Both the position numbers and the translations under genes were made by a program. From Allobosea sp. ASV33 (GTDB lineage: Bacteria; Pseudomonadota; Alphaproteobacteria; Rhizobiales; Beijerinckiaceae), in NCBI RefSeq assembly GCF_016428755.1, contig NZ_JAELTI010000058.1, positions 1 to 35,805 on the forward strand: 35,805 bases of DNA, written 5' to 3'. Numbering within the stretch: position 1 is the first letter of the stretch; the number at the start of each line of letters is the position of its first letter. The notes under the pieces were generated by a model that saw nothing but the letters and a program-made list of their open reading frames with translations, was not told the origin of the DNA and made no database searches. Positions 8,641 to 17,473 of this stretch are shown piece after piece.

Positions 8641-9645
8641 ATGAACTGGCTGTCAATGGTGGCGAACCGATTGCTCTGGTTCGTGCCGACGCTCGTGGGG
8701 CTGCTCGCGATCGTATTCGTGCTGTCGCGTGTGATCCCTGTCGACCCGGCAGTCTTGGCCGCAGGGGAAAACGCTTCCGCTGCGCAGGTCCAGCAAGTGC
8801 GGGAGCGCTTTGGATTCGACAAGCCATTGCCGGTTCAGTTCGTGAACTACCTGCGCGACGTCGCACAGGGCAATCTCGGCACCAGTCTGTTTACCCAGCA
8901 GCCCATCGTCGACGACCTGGCATCTCGTCTTCCCGCGACGCTGGAACTGACGATCTTTGCCGTCCTGATCGCAGGCCTCATCGGCATCCCCTTGGGCGTG
9001 CTCTGCGGCCTGCACCGGAATTCATGGATAGACCACGTGCTTCGGGTCGTGACGGTTTCCGGCCTAGCGGTGGCCTCCTTCTGGTTGGCGATGCAGTTCC
9101 AGTTCCTCTTCTCGATGAAACTCGGATGGCTGCCGCTTTCGGGACGCATCGAGGGATTTCCGCCTGAGCCGGTGACGGGACTCATGCTGGTCGACGCAAT
9201 GATCGAAGGCGATCGCGAGATGATAGGCTCCGCATTCAGGCACATTATTTTGCCGACACTGACCCTGGCTTTGCCCGCTGCAGCCACGGTCGTCCGCTTC
9301 ACCCGAAACGGCGTTATCGGCGTGATCAACTCGCCGTCCGTCGCCTACCAGACGGCGATGGGGCTGCCACGTCGCCTGATTGTCTGGAAATACGTGCTTC
9401 GCATGGCATTGACCGCGACTGTCACGCAGCTCGGATTGATTTTCGGCATCCTGCTGGCTGGCGCCGTTGTCGTCGAGACCGTGTTCGATTGGCCCGGCCT
9501 GGGTGCCTATGCTGTGCGTTCGATCCTGCAATCCGACTACAACGCCGTGATGGGCTTTACGCTTTGCACGGGCGCACTCTTCGTACTGATCAATCTGCTG
9601 GTGGACATGCTGCAGGCTGCGATCGACCCGCGAGGTGCGGCCTGA
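8641..9645 (+). CDS. ABC transporter permease, DppB/OppB type
   Basis: 334 aa inner-membrane protein. It begins with a long hydrophobic segment ('LLWFVPTLVGLLAIVFVLSRVIPVDPA') typical of DppB, then a periplasmic loop ('GNLGTSLFTQQPIVDDLASRLPATLEL') and further membrane spans. The EAA loop that docks the ATPase is recognisable near 'AYQTAMGLPRRLIVWKYVLR'. The C-terminus 'INLLVDMLQAAIDPR' is the family ending. GGAGG lies 7 nt before the ATG. The stop overlaps the next permease start (TGATG, 9643-9647). It forms the membrane heterodimer with the following gene product. Confidence 0.94.
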   Translation: MNWLSMVANRLLWFVPTLVGLLAIVFVLSRVIPVDPAVLAAGENASAAQVQQVRERFGFDKPLPVQFVNYLRDVAQGNLGTSLFTQQPIVDDLASRLPATLELTIFAVLIAGLIGIPLGVLCGLHRNSWIDHVLRVVTVSGLAVASFWLAMQFQFLFSMKLGWLPLSGRIEGFPPEPVTGLMLVDAMIEGDREMIGSAFRHIILPTLTLALPAAATVVRFTRNGVIGVINSPSVAYQTAMGLPRRLIVWKYVLRMALTATVTQLGLIFGILLAGAVVVETVFDWPGLGAYAVRSILQSDYNAVMGFTLCTGALFVLINLLVDMLQAAIDPRGAA

Positions 9646-10484
9646 TGGATCTCCTGAAACGCTTTTCCAAAGATAAAGCGGCATTGATCGGATTGAGCCT
9701 GCTGAGCCTTCTCATGCTGGCTGCATTGTTTGCGCCGCTGCTGGCCCCGTTTCCGAACGATGTCTTCGATTTCCACATCGGAAACCGGCTTCAACCGCCG
9801 TCGGCCACCTCGCTTTTCGGCACTGATCGAATGGGCAGCGACATCTTCAGCCGGATGCTGTTCGGCGCTCGGATCACGCTGATGCTGGCGGGGATTGCCG
9901 TTGGCTCGGCGCTCGTCATCGGCGTGCCCATCGGTCTTGTCGCCGGCTACTACCAGAACTGGGTCAGCGATGCGCTGATGCGGATCGCCGAGATATTTCT
10001 GGCGGTGCCCCAGATCGTTCTGGCCATCGCGATCGCGCAGACGCTCGGCCCATCGATCGAGAACGTCATTCTGGCGCTATCTCTGACTTATTGGCCCTTT
10101 TGGGCGCGGCTGGTCTATGCGGAGACGCGATCCATGCGGAACGAGGTCTTCGTAGAGTCGGCCGTCGCGCTCGGTGCATCGCCTTGGCGCGTCATCGTCT
10201 TGCACATCCTGCCGAACATCGCTTCGCCGATCATCGTTCGGACGTCGATTGGAATGGGCGCGACGATTCTGACCGCGGCAACGCTGGGCTTCCTGGGGCT
10301 CGGCGCGCCGCCTCCAACTCCTGAGTGGGGGCGGATGATTGCGGAAAGCCGTGAATTCCTTCCGGAAGCCTGGTGGTACGCACTCGCCCCGGGAATCGCG
10401 ATCTTCCTGACGGTGCTGGGCTTCAATCTCTTTGGTGACGGCCTGCGCGACATCCTGGACCCGCGTACGCGGCGCAGTGTCTGA
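9645..10484 (+). CDS. ABC transporter permease, DppC/OppC type
   Basis: 279 aa when started at the ATG overlapping the previous stop. A longer in-frame extension from 9489 exists but reads through the upstream permease gene and is not a plausible protein. Family features are the N-terminal 'DKAALIGLSLLSLLMLAALFAP' membrane segment, 'LFGTDRMGSDIFSRMLFGARITL' (the DppC signature), the EAA loop around 'VALGASPWRVIVLHILPN', and 'LGAPPPTPEWGRMI' before the last helices. It pairs with the preceding permease and with the two ATPases that follow 2 nt and about 1 kb downstream, giving a complete five-subunit importer. Confidence 0.94.
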   Translation: MDLLKRFSKDKAALIGLSLLSLLMLAALFAPLLAPFPNDVFDFHIGNRLQPPSATSLFGTDRMGSDIFSRMLFGARITLMLAGIAVGSALVIGVPIGLVAGYYQNWVSDALMRIAEIFLAVPQIVLAIAIAQTLGPSIENVILALSLTYWPFWARLVYAETRSMRNEVFVESAVALGASPWRVIVLHILPNIASPIIVRTSIGMGATILTAATLGFLGLGAPPPTPEWGRMIAESREFLPEAWWYALAPGIAIFLTVLGFNLFGDGLRDILDPRTRRSV

Positions 10485-10486
10485 TC

Positions 10487-11491
10487 ATGAGCAATCTCCT
10501 CGATATTCAGGCCCTGTCCCTGGGCTTTCGAACGGAAAAAGGGCTCGCCAAGGTCCTCGACCGGATCGATCTCAGCGTGAAACCCGGTGAAATTGTCGGA
10601 CTGGTCGGCGAGTCCGGCTGTGGCAAGTCGACGCTGGCCCGTGCGATCCTCGGAACGCTCCCAGAAGGCCAAACGGAGATTAATAGCGGGCACATCCGGC
10701 TGGACGGTGTCGATATGCTCTCGGGCGGCAGGGCGGCCGAGCATCTGCGGGGCCGTGTGATTACCTTCGTCCCGCAAGACCCCTTTGCGAGCTTCAACCC
10801 GCTGTTTCGGATTGGCACCCAGATCCAAGACCTGATGCGCTTCAAAGCCCCTCGGGACGGAAAAGGAAGTTTTGGCCGCTCGCGCAAGGCAGACGAGGCG
10901 AGTGCCATTGCCATGCTCGATGCAGTTCAGTTGCCGCAGCCGAAGGCCATTCTGGACAAGTATCCTCACCAGCTATCGGGCGGTCAGCGCCAGCGGGTGA
11001 TGATTGCCATGGCGCTCCTTCCTCAACCTCGGATGATCATCGCCGATGAGCCCACGACCGCTCTGGATGTGACGGTCCAGGCGCAGATCCTGGGATTGCT
11101 ACGGCGGCTGGCTGTCGAACGCGGCGTGTCCGTCTTGTTCACGACCCATGATCTCGGTGCAGCCTGGGAAATCTGCGACCGCGTGGTGGTGATGTATGCC
11201 GGCCAGACCGCGGAAATCGCGCCGCGCGAACAATTCTTCGGCGACCCCCGCCATCCCTATACGCGCATGCTGCTCGATAGCCTGCCGGCGCCCGGCCGCG
11301 ACCCTGTCGGAATTCCCGGCGGGGTTCCCAGTCCGCTCAAGGCCCCCAACGGTTGCCGCTTCAATCCCCGCTGCCCTCGCGCAACGGACGCTTGTCGCGA
11401 AAGCAGGCCGGCGCTGATTGCAGAGCCCAATGGCCACGCCGTTGCGTGCCATCATCCCTGGTCGTCCGAGGCGGAGGCTGCACATGTCTGA
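10487..11491 (+). CDS. ABC transporter ATP-binding protein, DppD/OppD type
   Basis: 334 aa cytoplasmic ATPase. Walker A is GESGCGKST (about 41-49), the ABC signature LSGGQRQRV is near 163-171, and Walker B '[12 protein letters not shown]' is near 182-193, followed by the H-loop in '[11 protein letters not shown]'. The C-terminal oligopeptide/dipeptide tail is present, with its conserved cysteines ('[14 protein letters not shown]' and 'AVACHHPW'). It energises the importer with the next gene product; OppD/OppF-type ATPases work as a heterodimer. Its last 8 nt overlap the start of that gene. Confidence 0.94.
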   Translation: MSNLLDIQALSLGFRTEKGLAKVLDRIDLSVKPGEIVGLVGESGCGKSTLARAILGTLPEGQTEINSGHIRLDGVDMLSGGRAAEHLRGRVITFVPQDPFASFNPLFRIGTQIQDLMRFKAPRDGKGSFGRSRKADEASAIAMLDAVQLPQPKAILDKYPHQLSGGQRQRVMIAMALLPQPRMIIADEPTTALDVTVQAQILGLLRRLAVERGVSVLFTTHDLGAAWEICDRVVVMYAGQTAEIAPREQFFGDPRHPYTRMLLDSLPAPGRDPVGIPGGVPSPLKAPNGCRFNPRCPRATDACRESRPALIAEPNGHAVACHHPWSSEAEAAHV

Positions 11492-12467
11492 CGCCCATCA
11501 TCCTATCCTCGAAGTCGACAACCTGGCCCGGCACTTCCCTGTCCGAGGGTTCCTGAACCGGAAGGTCGGCAGCCTGCGCGCGCTGGACGATGTCTCCTTC
11601 GCGGTCGAGCCCGGCGAAATTCTGGGAATTGTCGGCGAATCCGGCTGCGGCAAGTCCACGCTTGGCAAGACACTCATGGGCATCCACGAGCCGAGCGAGG
11701 GCGAAGTCCGCATGCTGGGCGAGAGGATCGCCTCGCCGGGCCAGAAGCGCGCTCCCAAGATCCGTGCGCGTCTTCAGTATGTCTATCAGGATCCTGGCGC
11801 TTCCCTCGATCCACGCTGGACGCTGCGCCGTTCGCTGCACGAGCCACTGATCATTCACACCGACTGGTTGAGAGAAAAGCGGGAGGAGAAGGTCAGGGAA
11901 ATCGTCAAGGCGGTCGGACTGCCCGTCGAGCATCTCGACCTTTATCCGCATGAAATCAGCGGTGGCCAACAGCGGCGCGTTGGGCTGGCTCGGATTCTGG
12001 TTCTTGGGCCGGAACTGGTCATCTTCGACGAGCCCACGTCGGGACTGGACGTTTCGGTACAGGCGACCGTGTTGCGCCTGTTCCGAGACCTCAAATCGGA
12101 ATTCGATCTGACCTATCTCTTCATCAGCCACGACCTCGCTGTCGTCCAGTCGATCTGCGACCGCGTCATCGTCATGTACCTTGGGAGGATCGTGGAGATC
12201 GGGAGGACCGATGACGTCTTTGCCGCCCCCCGCCATCCCTATACACAGGCCCTCCTATCGGCTGCGCCACGTATCGGCGGCCCCCGCGTGACCGAGAATT
12301 TCTCCCTGCAAGGTGAGCCGCCTGATCCGTCCAATGTTCCGAGTGGATGTCGGTTCAGGACGCGTTGCCAATACGCAATCTCAGATTGCGCGGACATCGA
12401 CCCGCATCTTGACGATCAGGACGGCCATGGCGTTGCCTGCTTGCGGTGGCCTGAGTTGAGCGCGTGA
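11484..12467 (+). CDS. ABC transporter ATP-binding protein, DppF/OppF type
   Basis: 327 aa, using the ATG at 11484 ([18 protein letters not shown]). A longer in-frame start at 11418 would lie inside the previous gene. Walker [10 protein letters not shown] is near residues 51-59, the signature is ISGGQQRRV (the second Q before RR is typical of the F subunit), and Walker B 'LVIFDEPTSGLDVS' follows. The C-terminal cysteine tail is present ('GCRFRTRCQYAISDC', 'VACLRWP'). It overlaps the upstream ATPase by 8 nt and the downstream MFS gene by 4 nt, so all are in one transcript. Confidence 0.94.
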   Translation: MSDAHHPILEVDNLARHFPVRGFLNRKVGSLRALDDVSFAVEPGEILGIVGESGCGKSTLGKTLMGIHEPSEGEVRMLGERIASPGQKRAPKIRARLQYVYQDPGASLDPRWTLRRSLHEPLIIHTDWLREKREEKVREIVKAVGLPVEHLDLYPHEISGGQQRRVGLARILVLGPELVIFDEPTSGLDVSVQATVLRLFRDLKSEFDLTYLFISHDLAVVQSICDRVIVMYLGRIVEIGRTDDVFAAPRHPYTQALLSAAPRIGGPRVTENFSLQGEPPDPSNVPSGCRFRTRCQYAISDCADIDPHLDDQDGHGVACLRWPELSA

Positions 12468-13708
12468 AACCCAGTCTCAACAGGTCAGAAGCTGCTCCTT
12501 CATGGCAGCTTGCCCTCGCGACCATGGTCGCTGTCCAGATGGCAACGGCCTTTCTCAGCCGGATACCTCCGACGATCGCTCCAATATTGGCCACCGAGCG
12601 GGGGTGGTCGGACTCGGTCGTGGGTTACCTCGCAAGTCTCAACACGTTCGGCTCGATCCTCTTCCTGGCGCTGGGCTCGCCTTACATGCGAGCTCTCGGT
12701 TCCGTGCGAGCCCTCCAGGCTGGGCTTCTGATTGGAATCCTGGGACTGGCGCTTTTTCTGCCGAGCTGGACGACGACGGCCTGTGTCGCCGCGCTTCTGA
12801 TCGGCGTCGGCTACGGACCATCCTCTCCCGCGGGCAATGACGTTCTGCATCGCACTGCACCTCCTGGCCGTCGCAGCCTGATCTTCTCGATCAAGCAGGC
12901 TGGGGTACCGCTCGGAGGAGTGGTGGCAGGGCTTGCCTTGCCGCCACTCGCCGCTGCTTACGGTTGGCGCATCGCGCTCCTGGCTTCGGCAGTGTTCGTG
13001 CTCGCCATCATCGCAAGCGTCCAGCCGATGCGGGACGGGCTTGATCGCGATCGAGAGCGTGGCCTGAAGTTCGGGCTCAGCGTTATTCTCTCGATCGCCA
13101 ACCTGCTAACGCCAATCAGAACGCTCACGACGTCTTCGACATTGTTGCGATTGGCTGCAGCCGGTGCCTGCCTGGCAATAGGGCAGGGGATCTGGTTCGC
13201 CTATCTGATGACGTATGCGGTCTCGCAGCTTGGCTACAGCCTTGAGACGGCCGGAGCGCTCTATGCCTTGATGCAGGCAACCAGTGTTGCCGGGCGCGTT
13301 CTGCTCGGATGGCTCGCCGACAAGCTCGGAGAGCCGCGGCTGCTATTGCGCGTGATCGGGCTGGCGTCAGGCGCAACATCGCTGACATTGGCGCTTGCGA
13401 CGCCGGAATGGTCCTTCCAGACATACTGCGTTCTCGCGGCGATCGCCGGCGTCACCGTATCGAGCTGGAATGGCGTGCAGCTGTCCGAAATTGCACGGGC
13501 CTGTCCGCCAAGCCTCGTGCGGGAAGCCTCGGCTGCCGCTACCCTGGTCATCTTCCTCGGCTATGTGGTCGCGCCATCGGCTTTCGCAGTGACCTTGTCG
13601 CTGACGGGCCGGTTCGATCTCGGCTTCCTGGCCTGTGCGCTTTCAGGAGTTGGGTGCGCTGTTATGGTTCCCGCAGGCACGGCCGAGGATAATTCTCAGC
13701 AAAGCTGA
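12464..13708 (+). CDS. MFS transporter
   Basis: 414 aa with about 12 hydrophobic segments, a typical major facilitator. The first helices follow 'PSWQLALATMVAVQMATAFLSRIPPTIAPIL'. The loop between helices 2 and 3 is shortened, and a second-half counterpart 'GRVLLGWLADKLGEPRLLLR' resembles the MFS G-x-x-x-D-R-x-G-R-R loop. A GTG start overlaps the previous stop (GTGA, 12464-12467), so it belongs to the operon as its last gene. It could export a breakdown product or import a related compound; nothing in the sequence decides. Its last 13 nt overlap the end of the cold-shock pseudogene on the other strand. Confidence 0.88.
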   Translation: MKPSLNRSEAAPSWQLALATMVAVQMATAFLSRIPPTIAPILATERGWSDSVVGYLASLNTFGSILFLALGSPYMRALGSVRALQAGLLIGILGLALFLPSWTTTACVAALLIGVGYGPSSPAGNDVLHRTAPPGRRSLIFSIKQAGVPLGGVVAGLALPPLAAAYGWRIALLASAVFVLAIIASVQPMRDGLDRDRERGLKFGLSVILSIANLLTPIRTLTTSSTLLRLAAAGACLAIGQGIWFAYLMTYAVSQLGYSLETAGALYALMQATSVAGRVLLGWLADKLGEPRLLLRVIGLASGATSLTLALATPEWSFQTYCVLAAIAGVTVSSWNGVQLSEIARACPPSLVREASAAATLVIFLGYVVAPSAFAVTLSLTGRFDLGFLACALSGVGCAVMVPAGTAEDNSQQS

Positions 13709-13863
13709 ATGGCGCGACGAGCCGCCTTTCGGTTGCGGAATTCCCTCACGCCGGTCCGCTCGACAGCACTGATATTGACGAAGACATCCTAGCCTGGGCC
13801 ATCGGGCTGAATGGAGCCGTAGCCCTTTGCCGCGTTAAACCAACTCACAGTTCGGATGGCCAT
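13696..13863 (-). pseudogene. Cold-shock protein (CspA family) remnant with an in-frame stop
   Basis: Reading leftwards from an ATG at 13863, the codons give 'MAIRTVSWFNAAKGYGSIQP', then DGPG, a TAG stop at codon 25 (13789-13791), then 'DVFVNISAVERTGV'. This is the first half of the CspA beta-barrel, including the RNP1-like 'KGYGSI' (normally KGFGFI) and RNP2-like 'VFVNI' (normally VFVHI). A functional rhizobial CspA of about 69 aa has a sense codon where the TAG stands. After residue 39 similarity stops: the second half (usually '..L.EGQ.VSYE') is missing, and the frame closes at 13696 inside the 3' end of the MFS gene. The gene is therefore both interrupted and truncated. Confidence 0.8.
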
Positions 13864-14213
13864 CGACGTCCTCCAGACTGGGCTTGTGAGAATGCCGCCG
13901 TCGGATCGAGTAGCAAACTGCCCGATCCTGAACAGGCCGGCTGCGGATGCGCTTATCTTCTTATGTTCGTGACCGGCTATGTGCCAACGTCATCTGGGTC
14001 GAATTCGACGGCGTCGAACGGCCGCCCAAGCTGCTGCAACTGAGGTATGTCGTCGGCGCCACTTCACTACCGGCAGCCGCTTAGCCCAAGGCAATTCGTT
14101 AGCGGAGGGGCAAACGTCCGAGATAGGCGACCTGCGTCGCTGCGAATGTCCGCTGTCGAGCAACTGCCCAATGTCTGCAGCTGGCGCTCGACCGCGGTTG
14201 ACGCTGCTTGGCC
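13864..14213. other. 350-bp gap without a recognised gene
   Basis: The stretch lies between the cold-shock pseudogene and the chimeric DUF763 gene. It holds one dispersed ~43-nt repeat (14145-14186) and a 45-codon open frame (13947-14084, +) with a plausible-looking peptide ('VIWVEFDGVERPPKLLQLRY') that I cannot assign and that lacks a ribosome-binding site. It may be the eroded end of a lost gene. No promoter or terminator stands out. Confidence 0.4.
14145..14186 (+). repeat. Dispersed intergenic repeat, copy A
   Basis: Begins AATGTCCGCTGTCGAG and ends CTGGCG. It aligns with copies at 19675, 29169 and 35473 (shared frame: aatgtc-gctt-cg, then gacg/caa-gtc, then tggcg). This is the most diverged copy. 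It lies in a gap without a recognised gene, downstream of the chimeric DUF763 gene. Confidence 0.5.
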
Positions 14214-15131
14214 TCAACAAGCCGCGACGGATTGGAAGCCGAAGATGCGCTGGATCGATCCGACCGCCGACTTCGGCGTGTAGGCCCCAGACACGCCGCC
14301 AAGCGCAGTCGAGCGGACCCAGATGTCCCACTCGAAGCCCTGACCGAAGACCTGGATGCGATGGCGCATCTGCCGCTTGTCGGGATCGGCCACGACGACG
14401 CTGCGCGTGCGGTCAAAGCCGATACCGGCGATCGCGAGGGCCGCATGCACGTTCACATTGCGCGGAAACCGCGCGCAGGTTTCCCGCGTCGAACCCTCGA
14501 AGAGCACGCCCCGGGCGCTGGCGTCCGTGCCCAGGCTCGCTCCGTTCTTCGTCGTGGTCACGATCACCTGGTCGATCGCGTCGCGGCCGCCGCTGAGCCC
14601 GTCGAGCGCGAGAACCGCTCCGTGCGGCACCAGCAGGCGGGTGCCTTGCTGCACAATCGTCCAATGGCCGTCATCGGTTACGAAGAAGCCGTGCAGATAG
14701 AGGTCGAAGCCGTCCTGCACCGCTGCGCTGTCGACTTTGGCGACGAGCCGGCTTGCCTGCGCTAAGGCTGTCCCGTCGAACCCTACCTTCGCGCCGATCT
14801 GTTCCAGCTCGGCGGGCGTCCGGCGGGAATGATTGCCTCGCCCCCCGCACACATGCAGCCCTAACTCACCTGCTAGGGGCTTCAGACCCCGTTTCAACGC
14901 CCCGATGACGCTGGTCGTAATGCCGGACGAGTGCCAATCCATGCCCATGATCGCGCCGAACGACTGGAACCAGAAGGGATGCGCCAGTCGCCGCAGTAGC
15001 TCGTCGCGCCCGTACTGCTGGATGATGGCTTCGCAGATGACACTACCCAGCCTGGCCATGCGCTCGCCGAGCCAGAGCGGCACACGCCCGTAATGCAGGG
15101 GAAGATCGGCACTGCCAGATCGCTTTGCCAT
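14214..15131 (-). CDS. Chimeric ORF: DUF763 N-terminal half fused to aspartate dehydrogenase C-terminal domain
   Basis: 305 aa. Residues 1-163 match the start of DUF763 proteins: 'GSADLPLHYGRVPLWLGERM', 'YGRDELLRRLAHPFWFQSFG', 'GMDWHSSGITT', 'GGRGNHSRRTP', 'ASRLVAKVDSAAVQDG' and 'WTIVQQG'. From residue 164 the protein changes abruptly to the aspartate dehydrogenase C-terminal domain (DUF108): 'RLLVPHGAVLALDGL', 'FEGSTRETCARFPRNVNV', 'LAIAGIGFDRTR', 'VADP' with a nearby His, and 'TPKSA'. The frame is kept across the join at about 14643. DUF763 proteins are usually clearly longer, and aspartate dehydrogenase normally has an N-terminal NAD-binding Rossmann domain, which is absent here, so dehydrogenase activity is not expected. 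It is probably a deletion fusion of two genes and may be non-functional. A GGTGAG ribosome-binding site precedes the ATG. Confidence 0.75.
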   Translation of the reverse strand: MAKRSGSADLPLHYGRVPLWLGERMARLGSVICEAIIQQYGRDELLRRLAHPFWFQSFGAIMGMDWHSSGITTSVIGALKRGLKPLAGELGLHVCGGRGNHSRRTPAELEQIGAKVGFDGTALAQASRLVAKVDSAAVQDGFDLYLHGFFVTDDGHWTIVQQGTRLLVPHGAVLALDGLSGGRDAIDQVIVTTTKNGASLGTDASARGVLFEGSTRETCARFPRNVNVHAALAIAGIGFDRTRSVVVADPDKRQMRHRIQVFGQGFEWDIWVRSTALGGVSGAYTPKSAVGSIQRIFGFQSVAAC

Positions 15132-15209
15132 AGCTCACCGGAACGAAATGGGAACAACCGAATATATACGTCGGTCCCTGTTCCTTGACCATACCGAGCG
15201 AGCGGCGCC

Positions 15210-15235
15210 GGAACTTAGAACGGTTCCACTTCGTT
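15210..15235 (+). promoter_or_regulatory. EcfG-type (general stress sigma factor) promoter of katE
   Basis: GGAAC at 15210-15214, then 17 nt, then CGTT at 15232-15235. This equals the alphaproteobacterial EcfG consensus GGAAC-N16/17-cGTT exactly. It lies 113 bp upstream of the catalase ATG, in the correct orientation, in the gap between the divergent chimeric ORF and katE. EcfG promoters commonly drive catalases, so katE is probably induced by the general stress response. The motif is seen; use in vivo is inferred. Confidence 0.7.
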
Positions 15236-15348
15236 CAGTAAGCATCCGAGGGCGCGGAACCGGAAGTTTTCACATCTCCAAATCGATCCAGGCGACCCTC
15301 CAGCGCCACGCAACTGCTGCTCGCATCAAAACGCAAGGATGATGACTC

Positions 15349-17445
15349 ATGGCCCGCTCCCCCCGCGATGTCCCACCAAATGCCAAGGCCACCGTGGGAG
15401 AGGGCGGCGAGTTGCACCAGGCAGCCTCTGCGCCCGACGCCAGGATCACCACCAATCACGGTGTCCCGGTCAGTGACAACCAGAACTCGCTTAAGGCAGG
15501 CGGTCGAGGTCCCACTCTGCTCGAAGACTTCGTCCTGCGTGAGAAAATCCAGCATTTCGACCACGAGCGCATCCCTGAGCGCATCGTTCACGCCCGCGGC
15601 TCGGCCGCCCATGGCTTCTTCGAACTGACGGAGTCACTCGGCGATTTCACCCGCGCGAAGGTGCTGACCGAGGTCGGCGTCAAGACCGAGGTCTTCACGC
15701 GCTTCTCGACAGTGGCCGGTGGGGCAGGCTCGGTCGACACGCCCCGCGACGTGCGCGGCTTCGCAGTGAAGTTCTACACGAAGGAAGGCAATTGGGACCT
15801 CGTTGGCAACAATATCCCGGTCTTCTTCATCCAGGACGCGATCAAGTTTCCCGACCTGATCCATGCCGTGAAGATGGAGGCCGATCGCGGCTATCCGCAG
15901 GCCGCCAGCGCCCATGATACCTTCTGGGACTTCATCGGATTGATGCCGGAATCGACCCATATGATCATGTGGGCGATGTCGGACCGGACCATTCCACGCT
16001 CGCTTCGGATGATCGAGGGCTTCGGCGTCAACACCTTCCGCCTGCTGAACGACAAGGACGAGCCGACCTTCGTCAAGTTCCATTGGCGTCCAAAGCTCGG
16101 CACGCAGTCGACCTGCTGGGACGAGGCGGTGAAGATCGCCGGCGCCGATCCCGACTACCATCGCCGCGATCTGCATGAGGCCATCGCCAACGGCGACTTC
16201 CCGGAATGGGAATTCGGCGTGCAACTGCTCAGCCAGGACGAAGCCGACGCGCTGCCTTTCGACATTCTCGACGCGACCAAGGTCATCCCCGAGGAGCTGG
16301 TGCCGATCCGCATGATCGGCCGCATGGTGCTGAACCGCAACCCGGACAATTTCTTCGCCGAGACCGAGCAGGCCGCCTTCCTGCCAACCAATATGCCGCC
16401 TGGCATCGATGTTTCGGAGGACCCGCTCCTGCAAGGCCGGCTGTTCTCCTACCAGGACACGCAGCTCTCGCGGCTCGGGACCGTGAACTTCCACCAGATC
16501 CCGATCAACAGAGCCAAGGGCTGCCCCTTCCAGAACCTGCAGCGCGACGGACATATGCAGACGCAAGTCTTCACCGGCCGCGCGAACTACGAACCGAACA
16601 GCCTTGCGGAGGCAGGCGAGGAAGGCGGCCCGCGAGAGGACCCTGCCGGCGGCTTTCGGACGGCGGCGATCCCGGTCGAGCAACATAAGGTTCGGCTGCG
16701 CGCGGAGAGTTTCGCTGACCACTACAGCCATGCGCGGCTGTTCTTCCGCTCGCAGAGTGAGATCGAGCAGGCCCACCTCGCGAGCGCACTCGTCTTCGAG
16801 CTGTCGAAGGTCACGCTGGAGCATGTCCGCAACCGCGTGATGTCGAACATCGTCAATGTCGATGAGGCCTTGGCGCAGCGCGTTGCCGACGGACTCGCCA
16901 TGCCCCTACCGAAGGGTTCGAAGCCCGCAGCGATCCCGACGGACCTGGAGCCGTCGCCCGCACTCCGCATCGTTGGCAAGTACCCCGAGACCCTGAAGGG
17001 CCGGACCGTCGGCATACTTGTCTCTGATGGGGCGGACGGAGCCCGGATCACGGCCGTCAAGGCTGCCGTCGAAGGCGATGGCGGAGCGGTCAAGATCGTC
17101 GCGCCGAAGATCGGCGGCGTGAAACTCAAGGATGGGAAGACGCTCAAGGCCGACGGCCAGCTCGCGGGCACGCCGTCCGTGCTCTTCGACGCGGTCGCCA
17201 TCATTCTGTCCGAAGCTGGCTGCGCCGCATTGCTGAAGGAAGGCGCGGCAATCGATTTCGCCAAGGACGCCTTCGGGCATCTCAAGGCGATCGGCTATAG
17301 TGCCGAAGCCAAGCCGCTGCTCGACAAGGCCGGAGTCGAGCCGGATGAAGGGATCGTGGCGTTGGACAAGAAGGTCGACGCCTTCTTGAGACCAGCGCGT
17401 ACACGCCAGTGGGCACGCGAAAGCAAGGTTCGCATGCTGGCGTGA
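15349..17445 (+). CDS. katE: Catalase, large-subunit clade (HPII/KatE type)
   Basis: 698 aa cytoplasmic heme catalase that splits hydrogen peroxide to water and oxygen. The distal histidine is His81 in '[11 protein letters not shown]', the distal asparagine is Asn154 in 'GNNIPVFF', and the heme-ligand tyrosine is Tyr368 in '[14 protein letters not shown]'. Large-subunit catalases carry a C-terminal flavodoxin/DJ-1-like domain, present here from about residue 545 ('[17 protein letters not shown]') to the end. Total length fits this clade, well above the ~480 aa of small-subunit catalases. All key residues are intact. It is a single-gene unit with its own EcfG-type promoter; no Rho-independent terminator is evident after the stop, only a short weak hairpin. 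Confidence 0.96.
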   Translation: MARSPRDVPPNAKATVGEGGELHQAASAPDARITTNHGVPVSDNQNSLKAGGRGPTLLEDFVLREKIQHFDHERIPERIVHARGSAAHGFFELTESLGDFTRAKVLTEVGVKTEVFTRFSTVAGGAGSVDTPRDVRGFAVKFYTKEGNWDLVGNNIPVFFIQDAIKFPDLIHAVKMEADRGYPQAASAHDTFWDFIGLMPESTHMIMWAMSDRTIPRSLRMIEGFGVNTFRLLNDKDEPTFVKFHWRPKLGTQSTCWDEAVKIAGADPDYHRRDLHEAIANGDFPEWEFGVQLLSQDEADALPFDILDATKVIPEELVPIRMIGRMVLNRNPDNFFAETEQAAFLPTNMPPGIDVSEDPLLQGRLFSYQDTQLSRLGTVNFHQIPINRAKGCPFQNLQRDGHMQTQVFTGRANYEPNSLAEAGEEGGPREDPAGGFRTAAIPVEQHKVRLRAESFADHYSHARLFFRSQSEIEQAHLASALVFELSKVTLEHVRNRVMSNIVNVDEALAQRVADGLAMPLPKGSKPAAIPTDLEPSPALRIVGKYPETLKGRTVGILVSDGADGARITAVKAAVEGDGGAVKIVAPKIGGVKLKDGKTLKADGQLAGTPSVLFDAVAIILSEAGCAALLKEGAAIDFAKDAFGHLKAIGYSAEAKPLLDKAGVEPDEGIVALDKKVDAFLRPARTRQWARESKVRMLA

Positions 17446-17473
17446 TTGGCTTGTTGCCAGCTGGGCGCAGCCA

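Noticed and set aside
15151..15260. Further EcfG promoters starting at the GGAAC of 15151 or 15256
   Set aside because: Neither has CGTT at 16-17 nt; only the one at 15210 fits.
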